7,734 bases of DNA from an uncultured Prevotellaceae bacterium (GTDB lineage Bacteria; Bacteroidota; Bacteroidia; Bacteroidales; Bacteroidaceae), in the NCBI GenBank assembly GCA_945787625.1, contig CALZJL010000054.1, forward strand, positions 1 through 7,734, written 5' to 3'. Position numbers and translations under genes: made by a program. The notes under the pieces are model-generated. The model searched no databases. It was not told where the DNA came from and saw only the letters and a list, made by a program, of their open reading frames with translations. Below are positions 1 to 5,908 of the stretch, piece by piece (the stretch's first letter is position 1; each line of letters opens with the position of its first letter).

Positions 1-894
1 AAGCCGTTTAGCAAGGTTGCTGTGGACGGTATTAAGTGTGTCGCTGACGAGGCTGGATATGAGCTGGCTTTGCTTGAGAAATATACGGAGAAGGGACAGC
101 TGTTGGAGGCTGTGGCTGATGCTGATGCTTTGATCGTTCGCTCGGACAAGGTGGACGCTGAGGTGGTGGCTGCGGCTAAGCGTCTGAAGATTGTGGTGCG
201 CGCTGGTGCGGGGTTTGATAATCTCGACTTGGAGGCGTGTACGAAAGCTGGTGTGTGTGCGATGAACACTCCGGGGCAGAATGCTAATTCGGTGGCTGAA
301 CTGGTGTTTGGCTTGCTGGTGATGGCGGTGCGCAATTTCTACAATGGGACTTCGGGGACGGAGCTGAAGGGTAAGAAGTTGGGTATTTTGGCTTTTGGCA
401 ATGTGGGGCGTAATGTGGCTCGTATTGCTGCTGGCTTTGGTATGGAGGTGATGGCTTATGATGCTTTCTGCCCGGCTGAGGCGATTGAGGCTGCTGGGGT
501 GAGGGCTGCGAAGTGTCAGGAGGAGCTGTTTGAGCTGTGTGACGTGGTGAGCTTGCATATCCCGGCTACGGCGGAGACGAGGGGGAGTATCAATGCTGAG
601 CTGGTGGGCAAGATGAAGAAGGGGGGCATCTTGGTGAATACTGCCCGTAAGGAGGTGGTGGACGAGGAGAGCCTTCTGTCGCTGATGGAGGTGCGTGAGG
701 ACATTAAGTATGTGACGGATATCAAGCCTGACTTGGACGGGGAGTTTGCGTCGAAGTGTGCGGGGAGGTATTTTGCTACGCCTAAGAAGATGGGGGCGCA
801 GACGGCTGAGGCTAATGTGAATGCCGGTATTGCTGCGGCGCGACAGATCGTGGCTTTCTTGCGCGATGGGGTGACGAGGTTTAAGCTTAATTGA
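1..894 (+). CDS. serA: D-3-phosphoglycerate dehydrogenase, 5'-truncated by window edge
   Basis: NAD-dependent oxidation of 3-phosphoglycerate to 3-phosphohydroxypyruvate, the first step of cytosolic serine synthesis. The frame is open from base 1 and reads KPFSKVAVDGI, matching the N-terminal region of Bacteroidetes SerA from about residue 9. The true start therefore lies about 24 bases upstream, and the GTG at 22 is internal. In-window residues 131-136 (AFGNVG) form the dinucleotide loop, with Ala for the first Gly of GxGxxG. NTAR (213-216) supplies the catalytic Arg. TPKKMGAQTAEAN (from 260) is the usual TPHxG block with Lys (bases 784-786) instead of the catalytic His. No ACT or other C-terminal regulatory domain follows. 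The completed length of about 305 residues is normal for this short class. DUF1015 begins 30 bases downstream, probably in the same operon; serC is a likely upstream neighbour but is not visible. Confidence 0.95.
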   Translation, partial: KPFSKVAVDGIKCVADEAGYELALLEKYTEKGQLLEAVADADALIVRSDKVDAEVVAAAKRLKIVVRAGAGFDNLDLEACTKAGVCAMNTPGQNANSVAELVFGLLVMAVRNFYNGTSGTELKGKKLGILAFGNVGRNVARIAAGFGMEVMAYDAFCPAEAIEAAGVRAAKCQEELFELCDVVSLHIPATAETRGSINAELVGKMKKGGILVNTARKEVVDEESLLSLMEVREDIKYVTDIKPDLDGEFASKCAGRYFATPKKMGAQTAEANVNAGIAAARQIVAFLRDGVTRFKLN

Positions 895-924
895 TTTTCT
901 GTTTGTTCTTTAACTGATTGGTCT

Positions 925-2190
925 ATGGCACGTATCAAACCTTTTAGGGGCTTGCGCCCTCCTAAGCATCTGGTGGAGATGGTCGAGTGTCGTCCGTATG
1001 ATGTGCTTGACAGTGAGGAGGCTCGGGCGGAGGCTGCTGGCAATGCTATGAGTCTGTATCATATCATCAAGCCTGAGATTAACTTTGAGCCGGGCACGAG
1101 TGAGTATGACGAGAGGGTCTATGCTGAGGCTCGGAGGCAGTTTGACTTGTTTCAGAGTGAGGGCTGGCTGCGGGAGGACGAGAAGGAGATGTATTATATC
1201 TATGCGCAGACGTCGTGCCTGCCTGCTAATGGGGGACGCGAGGTGACTCAGTATGGGTTGGTGGTGTGTGCGCATCAGGATGATTATCGTTCGGGGGTCA
1301 TCAAGAGGCATGAGTTGACGCGTAGCGATAAGGAGGAGGACCGCATGAGGCATGTGCGTGTGAACAGTGCTAATGTGGAGCCTGTGTTTTTTGCTTTTCC
1401 TGACAATGTGAGGCTTGATGGGATTATTCGCAGGTATGCTGCTTTGGCGCCTGAGTATGATTTCGTGGCTCCTGTGGACGGGTTCAGGCACAGGTTGTGG
1501 TGTGTGGCGGACGATGATGATATTCGTGCCATAACGGAGGAGTTTGATGCGATGCCTGCGTTGTATATTGCTGACGGGCATCATCGTAGTGCTGCTGCGG
1601 CGTTGGTGGGGGCTGAGAGGGCTGCGGCGAATCCTAATCATAGGGGGGACGAGGAGTATAACTTCTTTATGGCGGTGTGTTTCCAGCAGAGCCAGCTGAC
1701 GGTGCTTGACTATAATAGGGTGCTGAGGGATCTGAATGGGTTGTCGTCGGAGGAGTTTCTGGAGAGGCTGAGGGTGAATTTCGAGGTGGTGGAGCGTGGG
1801 AGCGAGGTGTATCGCCCGGGGGTGGCGCATGAGTTTTCGCTTTATCTCGATGGGCTGTGGTACAGCTTGACGGCGCGACGTGGGACGTATGATGATTCGG
1901 ATCCTGTGGGGGTGCTTGATGTGGATATCTCGTCGAGGCTGATCTTGCAGGATATCTTGGAGCTGGGGGATTTGCGCAGGTCGGATCGTATTGACTTCGT
2001 GGGGGGACTGCGTGGTTTGGAGGAGCTGAAGCGCAGGGTGGACAGTGGGGAGATGCGTGCGGCGTTGGCTTTGTATCCTGTGTCGATGAGGCAGATTATG
2101 GATATTGCTGATGCTGGCAGGATTATGCCTCCGAAGGCTACGTGGTTTGAGCCTAAGTTGCGTAGTGGTCTGGTGATTCATAAGTTTTGA
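925..2190 (+). CDS. DUF1015 family protein, downstream partner of serA
   Basis: A 421-residue protein of the DUF1015 family, which has no firmly established function. Family features seen are the N-terminal KPFRGLRPPK and RPYDVLDSEEA (residues 23-33), the central YIADGHHRSAAAA (DGHHR at 217-221), and the C-terminal MPPKATWFEPKLRSGLVIH near 401-419. No signal peptide or membrane segment is apparent, so it is probably cytosolic. The ATG at 925 is the natural start because family similarity begins within a few residues, and no clear Shine-Dalgarno precedes it. It follows serA by 30 bases and precedes the clpA-like gene by 11. The DGHHRxxAA motif resembles the GxxRxxA nucleotide-binding motif of ParB/Srx-fold proteins, including serine kinases, so a role in serine or phosphoserine metabolism is plausible. 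That is inference. TTA, CTA and TCA codons are absent throughout. Confidence 0.9.
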   Translation: MARIKPFRGLRPPKHLVEMVECRPYDVLDSEEARAEAAGNAMSLYHIIKPEINFEPGTSEYDERVYAEARRQFDLFQSEGWLREDEKEMYYIYAQTSCLPANGGREVTQYGLVVCAHQDDYRSGVIKRHELTRSDKEEDRMRHVRVNSANVEPVFFAFPDNVRLDGIIRRYAALAPEYDFVAPVDGFRHRLWCVADDDDIRAITEEFDAMPALYIADGHHRSAAAALVGAERAAANPNHRGDEEYNFFMAVCFQQSQLTVLDYNRVLRDLNGLSSEEFLERLRVNFEVVERGSEVYRPGVAHEFSLYLDGLWYSLTARRGTYDDSDPVGVLDVDISSRLILQDILELGDLRRSDRIDFVGGLRGLEELKRRVDSGEMRAALALYPVSMRQIMDIADAGRIMPPKATWFEPKLRSGLVIHKF

Positions 2191-2201
2191 GTGGTGGTCT
2201 G

Positions 2202-4673
2202 ATGATTCAGGAATTGTTCAATATTGATCCGTCGAGGTTTTCTCCGAGGGCTCTGGACGCTTTTGCCAAGGTCTTGGGGCAGGCGCAGGAGAGGCGTTTC
2301 CGCTTTGTGACGCCGGAGTTGCTTTTGCTTGAGATTTGCAAGCAGCCGGAGTTTGTCAAGTATGTCAATCGTTATAACAGGCGTGCGATTATGATGGCTC
2401 CTGAGGTGCTGGCGCATAATCTGGTGCAGGAGCGTGTGTCGCCGTATGAGGAGTTTCGTCTGGAGCTTTCGCCTGAGATGCGTAGGGTGTGCGATATGCT
2501 TGGGGCTTTGAAGCTGGAGCGTATCGCTCCGCCTGATATCATCGCTTTGTTTATGGAGCTCGACGATGTGGGGGTTCATGGCTTTGTGGCGAAGTATTTG
2601 GGTGGGGACGCTGAGGCTGTGGTGGAGCGTCTGAGGGAGTGCTATGACGGGGAGTCGGAGCGTGAGGGGGTGCATGTGCCGCGTATCTTTGCTACGGCTA
2701 TCATGGGGGGGAAGCCGCTTGGGGGGCAGGGGGCTGACTTGCTGGGGAGGCTGCTTAAGGATTCGGGCTTGATGAATGTGCTTCCTGGTATGGAGGCTTT
2801 GCAGGGCAAGGGTATCGAGGTCAGGGTGGCTGGGGGCTTGCCTGTGGGGGCTGAGGAGGGGGTGTCGTCTGTGGGGGCTGAGGAGGAGGCGGCTGAGCGT
2901 GAACCGTGGGAGGAGTATGTGTCGGATCTTACGGCTCGCTATGCCGGTTGTGGGGATTTGGTGGGGCGTGACGGGGAATTGTTGCGTACGGTGCGTTGCC
3001 TGTGTCGCAGGGACAGGCATCACGTGATTTTTGTGGGTGAGGCTGGTGTGGGTAAGTCGGCTATGGTGCGTGGGCTGGTGAGGCTTATAGGGGATCATGG
3101 CAGGGTGCCGCGTACGTTGTGGGACTATAGGGTTTATGAGGTGGATATGGGGGCGATGTTGGCTGGCTCGAGCTTTCATGGGGAGTTTGAGAGGCGTATG
3201 AAGTCGGTGCTCGACGGGGCTGCGGCGCGGGGGCGTTGTATTCTTTATTTTGATGATTTCCAGAATGTCATGGTGTCTAATGGTGGGGGTATGGCTGGCA
3301 TGACGGCTGCGGATTTGATTAAGCCTTATCTGGAGGGTAATGATCTTCGTATTTTGGGTTGTACGACGTATCGTGAGTGGAATAAGTTTGTGGTGCCTAA
3401 CAAGGCGATTGTGAGCCGCATCGAGAAGGTTGATGTCAAGGAGCCTTCTGTCGAGGAGACGATTAGTATCTTGTCGTCGGGGGTGTTGCGTGAGTATGAG
3501 GCGTTTCACGGGGTGAGGTTTACGCCTGAGGCTGTGAGGGTGGCTGTGGAGCTGAGTGCGGCTCATATTCATGATCGTTTCTTGCCGGGCAAGGCTATTA
3601 GTATTCTTGATGAGGCTGGGGTCTATAGGGGGGCTAATCTTTTGCTTAACAAGGCTGGCAAGCCTATGGGGGCTCGTTATCAACGGGTGGGTGAGGACGT
3701 GGTGCGCATCATCTTGAGTGATGTGTGTGGGATTGATGCTAAGGCGATTACTGGTGATGTGGCTCAGGGGCTGATGGATCTGGACGGGCGTATCAAGGCT
3801 GACATCTATGGTCAGAATGAGGCTGTGGAGTCGGTGGTGAGCTCGGTCATGATGTCTAAGGCGGGGCTGTCGGACCCTGAGAAGCCGATTGCGTCGTTGC
3901 TCTTTGTGGGGCCTACGGGTGTGGGCAAGACGGAGTTGTGTCGCACGCTGGCTCGGGAGATGGGTATGGAGCTGGTGCGTTTTGACATGAGTGAGTATAC
4001 GGAGAAACATACGGTGTCTAAGATGATTGGCTCGCCTGCGGGGTATGTGGGCTTTGATGAGGGGGGATTGCTGACGGACGCTGTGAGGAGGAGCCCGAAT
4101 TGTGTGCTTTTGCTCGATGAGATTGAGAAGGCGCATTCGGATATTTACAATATCTTGCTGCAGGTGATGGACTATGGGCGTCTGACGGATAATCGTGGCA
4201 ATAAGGTGGATTTCCGTGGCGTTATCCTCATCATGACGAGCAATGCTGGGGCGCAGTTTGCTTCGCAGGCTTCGGTGGGCTTCGGTGGTGGGGTGAGCAG
4301 GGGTGAGGCTATGCATCACCAGCTCAAGAGGTTGTTTAAGCCGGAGTTCATCAATCGCCTGACTGCGACGGTGGTGTTTAACGATATGGACAGGGAGATG
4401 GCTGGGCTGATTCTCGACAAGAAGTTGCGTCTACTTAGCGAGAGGTTGGCTAAGAGGGGGGTGGAGATGGTTGTGTGTCCTGAGGGGCGCGAGTATATGC
4501 TTTCGAGGGGCTTTAATCCTACGTATGGTGCTCGCGAGATGGACAGGGTGATTACGCGCGAGCTTACTCCGCTGCTGATGCGTGAGATTTTGTTCGGCTC
4601 TCTCAAGGGGGGCGGTAAGGTGGAGGTGGGGCTTAGCTCTGAGGGGTCGTTGTCACTACGCTGCGTCCGTTGA
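2202..4673 (+). CDS. clpA: ClpA-like AAA+ unfoldase (ATP-dependent Clp protease ATP-binding subunit)
   Basis: Hexameric unfoldase expected to thread substrates into ClpP. From the ATG at 2202 it has 823 residues; a TTG at 2187 would add five but overlaps the DUF1015 stop, and MIQELF fits the family N-terminus. Residues 1-140 are two divergent Clp-N repeats, followed by a Gly/Glu-rich linker to about 240. D1: Walker A GEAGVGKS (279-286), Walker B FDD (Asp351-Asp352) instead of DE, SR (405-406) where RR is usual, pore loop SFHG. D2 is canonical: Walker A GPTGVGKT (570-577), pore loop GYVG (614-617), Walker B DE (639-640), Arg719, sensor-2 Arg778. VGF (692-694) matches the ClpP-docking tripeptide. 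There is no coiled-coil M domain between D1 and D2, so it is neither ClpB nor ClpC; ClpA is the closest label. Its 3' end overlaps yigZ. Confidence 0.88.
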   Translation: MIQELFNIDPSRFSPRALDAFAKVLGQAQERRFRFVTPELLLLEICKQPEFVKYVNRYNRRAIMMAPEVLAHNLVQERVSPYEEFRLELSPEMRRVCDMLGALKLERIAPPDIIALFMELDDVGVHGFVAKYLGGDAEAVVERLRECYDGESEREGVHVPRIFATAIMGGKPLGGQGADLLGRLLKDSGLMNVLPGMEALQGKGIEVRVAGGLPVGAEEGVSSVGAEEEAAEREPWEEYVSDLTARYAGCGDLVGRDGELLRTVRCLCRRDRHHVIFVGEAGVGKSAMVRGLVRLIGDHGRVPRTLWDYRVYEVDMGAMLAGSSFHGEFERRMKSVLDGAAARGRCILYFDDFQNVMVSNGGGMAGMTAADLIKPYLEGNDLRILGCTTYREWNKFVVPNKAIVSRIEKVDVKEPSVEETISILSSGVLREYEAFHGVRFTPEAVRVAVELSAAHIHDRFLPGKAISILDEAGVYRGANLLLNKAGKPMGARYQRVGEDVVRIILSDVCGIDAKAITGDVAQGLMDLDGRIKADIYGQNEAVESVVSSVMMSKAGLSDPEKPIASLLFVGPTGVGKTELCRTLAREMGMELVRFDMSEYTEKHTVSKMIGSPAGYVGFDEGGLLTDAVRRSPNCVLLLDEIEKAHSDIYNILLQVMDYGRLTDNRGNKVDFRGVILIMTSNAGAQFASQASVGFGGGVSRGEAMHHQLKRLFKPEFINRLTATVVFNDMDREMAGLILDKKLRLLSERLAKRGVEMVVCPEGREYMLSRGFNPTYGAREMDRVITRELTPLLMREILFGSLKGGGKVEVGLSSEGSLSLRCVR
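2842..2886 (+). repeat. 18-bp direct repeat in the clpA linker
   Basis: The 18-mer CTGTGGGGGCTGAGGAGG occurs exactly at 2842-2859 and again at 2869-2886, a period of 27 bases, so the reading frame is kept. It encodes a repeated VGAEE inside the low-complexity linker between the N-domain and D1. It looks like an in-frame duplication in a tolerant linker. Confidence 0.85.
4633..4673. other. 41-bp tail-to-tail overlap of clpA and yigZ
   Basis: The clpA TGA is at 4671-4673 (+ strand) and the yigZ TAA is the complement of TTA at 4633-4635, so the last 13-14 codons of each gene are encoded in the same 41 bases on opposite strands. There is no intergenic space and no visible hairpin-plus-T-tract terminator between the convergent transcripts. 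Both C-termini are variable tails beyond the conserved domains. Confidence 0.9.
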
Positions 4674-5247
4674 CTATGAAATATGTGGCGACTCGCTCTG
4701 CGAGGCTCTGACGTATGGCGATGGTCATGGCGATGGTGCCGTCGTCGTTGTAGGTCTGGGCGAGTATGCGGGGTTGGAGCTCTTTGACCATGCGCATGAC
4801 GAGGTTCATGTGGTCGTAGCTGAAATTTAGGCTGAGATGCTGCTCTACAAGTCGCTCTTTGCGTGTGGCTGCGGTGAGGGCTTCGAGGGCTGCGGTGCGG
4901 TATGCTACGATGAGACCGCTGGTGCCGAGCTTGACGCCGCCGAAGTAGCGTACGACGATGACGAGGGTGTCGCTGAGATTTTGCGAGATGATTTGCCCTA
5001 AGATGGGTTTGCCTGCGGTGCCGCTGGGCTCGCCGTTGTCGTTGCTGCGATATTCTGCTCCGTCGGGACCGAGTCGGTATGCCCAGCAGACGTGGCGTGC
5101 GTCGTAGTATTCTTTCTGGTATTGTGCGACTCTTTCTAAGGCTTCTTCGGCTGTCTGTATGGGTATGGCGAAAGCGAGGAACTTACTCCGTAGTTCGGAG
5201 TAGGTTCCTTCTGCTGTGTCTGCTATGGTGTAGTAACTGTCTGTCAC
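4633..5247 (-). CDS. yigZ: YigZ/IMPACT family protein (UPF0029 + DUF1949)
   Basis: A 204-residue YigZ-family protein. The N-terminal IMPACT/UPF0029 domain covers about residues 15-125 and shows the signature NDNGEPSGTAGKP (69-81; usually DD, here ND) and VVRYFGGVKLGTSGL (98-112). The C-terminal DUF1949-like ferredoxin-fold region covers about 138-200. Family members are soluble; eukaryotic IMPACT modulates Gcn2, while the bacterial role is not settled. The start is a GTG at 5247: the only in-frame alternative upstream is blocked by the TAA of the DUF5606 gene three codons earlier, there is no early ATG, and homology (SYYTIADTAEGTY) begins at once. It is 9 bases behind the DUF5606 stop, in the same frame, so it is probably co-transcribed and translationally coupled. 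Its 3' end overlaps clpA. Confidence 0.93.
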   Translation of the reverse strand: MTDSYYTIADTAEGTYSELRSKFLAFAIPIQTAEEALERVAQYQKEYYDARHVCWAYRLGPDGAEYRSNDNGEPSGTAGKPILGQIISQNLSDTLVIVVRYFGGVKLGTSGLIVAYRTAALEALTAATRKERLVEQHLSLNFSYDHMNLVMRMVKELQPRILAQTYNDDGTIAMTIAIRQSLAERVATYFIVNGRSVVTTTPQS

Positions 5248-5256
5248 AGGAGGGGG

Positions 5257-5679
5257 TTACTGGGCTGTCTCTGCTGCTGCCTGGGGCTGCTCAAAGTCGG
5301 TGATGCCGTTCTCTATGAGTATGTTGTACCACTGTATGAGCTTCTTCATGTCGTTGGGGTATACGCGCTCGCGGTCGTAGTTAGGCAGGGCGGTCTCCAT
5401 GAAGGCTGAGAGTTCTTCGCGTGTTGCTTTCTTGGTGTCGAGGCTGACTTTCTGTCCGTTCTCGCGGTCGTAGATGGTCTTGAAGACTTGACGTAGGGGG
5501 ACTTCCTCGGCGTCGGTATACATGGCGATGTCTGCCAATGAGATGACTTTGTCCGTTGCGAAGGCTGGCATACGCTTCTTTTGGGCATCGAGGGTCTCGA
5601 CGATTAAACTGCGGCTGCCTCGTGAAATAAGGAGGTAAAGTCCGGGCTTCCCGGAAATTGCAAGTACTCGTTGTAACAT
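5257..5679 (-). CDS. DUF5606 domain-containing protein
   Basis: A 140-residue small protein matching the DUF5606 family, to my knowledge typical of Bacteroidetes and of unknown function. Recognisable elements are the N-terminal ISGKPGLYLLISRG (8-21), KVISLADIAMYT (44-55), the central EEVPLRQVF (58-66) and the C-terminal YDRERVYPNDMKKLIQWYNIL (101-121). The last ~10 residues (QPQAAAETAQ) are a low-complexity tail. There is no signal peptide or membrane segment. The ATG at 5679 follows an A-rich leader (AAAAAATG) without Shine-Dalgarno, as usual in Bacteroidetes. A repeat-rich spacer lies directly upstream, beginning 3 bases before the ATG, and a candidate promoter sits about 150 bases upstream. 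yigZ follows after 9 bases. Confidence 0.88.
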   Translation of the reverse strand: MLQRVLAISGKPGLYLLISRGSRSLIVETLDAQKKRMPAFATDKVISLADIAMYTDAEEVPLRQVFKTIYDRENGQKVSLDTKKATREELSAFMETALPNYDRERVYPNDMKKLIQWYNILIENGITDFEQPQAAAETAQ

Positions 5680-5682
5680 TTT

Positions 5683-5698
5683 TTATAAGGTTATAAGT
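5683..5698. repeat. Two tandem TTATAAGG-type octamers before the DUF5606 gene
   Basis: TTATAAGG at 5683-5690 is followed directly by TTATAAGT at 5691-5698, and a third TTATAAGG sits at 5710-5717. On the coding (-) strand these lie 4-19 bases before the DUF5606 ATG, where the ribosome would bind. They are the inverse of the CCTTATAA units at 5839-5862 near coaE. Confidence 0.8.
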
Positions 5699-5825
5699 TT
5701 ATCTTTTGGTTATAAGGTTTTTAGGTCGCTTCGCTTGTGAGGTTTTGAGGTTATTTTTTTAGTTTTTAAGTGTTTAAGGTTTTTACGTGGTTATAGGATT
5801 TAGTCTTTCTGTTCGGTTCTGAGGT

Positions 5826-5833
5826 CAAAGGTA
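5826..5833 (-). promoter_or_regulatory. Candidate Bacteroidetes -7 box upstream of the DUF5606 gene
   Basis: On the - strand this reads TACCTTTG, an exact match to the Bacteroidetes housekeeping -7 pattern TAnnTTTG. It lies in the interior of the inverted repeat and would give a leader of roughly 140 bases before the DUF5606 ATG. No TTTG was found at the expected -33 spacing; the nearest TTG is about 26 bases upstream. The match is short and could be chance, but the spacer separates two same-strand genes and is the only place for an internal promoter. Confidence 0.25.
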
Positions 5834-5838
5834 TAAAA

Positions 5839-5862
5839 CCTTATAACCTTATAACCTTACAA
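5839..5862. repeat. Three tandem CCTTATAA octamers
   Basis: CCTTATAA (5839-5846), CCTTATAA (5847-5854) and CCTTACAA (5855-5862) run head to tail with an 8-base period, inside the right arm of the inverted repeat. The same unit in opposite orientation occurs at 5683-5717. Confidence 0.85.
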
Positions 5863-5883
5863 GCGAAGCGACCTCATAACCTT

Positions 5884-5908
5884 ATCAATAACCTCAAAGG
5901 TTATTGAT
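5884..5908. repeat. 10-bp perfect palindrome enclosing the coaE stop codon
   Basis: ATCAATAACC (5884-5893) and GGTTATTGAT (5899-5908) are exact reverse complements around a 5-base loop (TCAAA). The coaE stop codon (TGA, complement of 5894-5896) is in the loop, and the proximal arm encodes the end of CoaE. As a transcript hairpin it could slow or end coaE transcription or protect its 3' end. No U-tract follows on the - strand, so it is not a canonical intrinsic terminator. Confidence 0.8.

Larger units (their letters stand above)
5712..5885. repeat. 43-bp imperfect inverted repeat, 88-bp spacer
   Basis: Arms at 5712-5754 and 5843-5885 are reverse complements at 38 of 43 positions, with 2 further G-T pairs and 3 mismatches, counted by hand. 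The core is a perfect 16-base match, AGGTCGCTTCGCTTGT (5723-5738) against its complement (5859-5874). The arms are built from GGTTATAAGG-like subunits. The 88-base interior (5755-5842) is T-rich on its left side and contains a candidate promoter -7 box. The arrangement suggests a repeated intergenic element or a large hairpin; no protein is encoded. Confidence 0.85.

Noticed and set aside
22..894. GTG at 22 as the start of serA
   Set aside because: The frame is open to base 1 and the seven preceding codons match the SerA N-terminal region, so the gene is cut by the window edge.
910..2181. A 423-codon open frame on the - strand inside the DUF1015 gene
   Set aside because: Same codon-register shadow effect; composition rich in His/Arg/Pro and no family motif.
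2187..2201. TTG at 2187 as the start of clpA
   Set aside because: It overlaps the DUF1015 stop codon, is a weaker start, and adds residues (MSGGL) not expected in the family; the ATG at 2202 fits better.
2178..4319. A 713-codon open frame on the - strand inside clpA
   Set aside because: It is in exact codon register with clpA and stays open only because clpA avoids TTA, CTA and TCA codons. Its product is dominated by His, Arg, Pro, Thr and Ile with no recognisable domain, whereas the + frame has full ClpA motifs.
5641..5655. TCCGGG-CTT-CCCGGA inverted repeat near the start of the DUF5606 gene
   Set aside because: Only a 6-bp stem, and it encodes the conserved SGKPG motif, so codon choice explains it.
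5884..5908. Palindrome as a classic Rho-independent terminator for coaE
   Set aside because: The stem is AT-rich and no run of U follows on the - strand, so it is kept only as a palindrome.
5683..5908. CRISPR array or insertion sequence in the repeat spacer
   Set aside because: Repeats are 8 bases with no unique spacers of regular length, and there is no transposase or clear target-site duplication.
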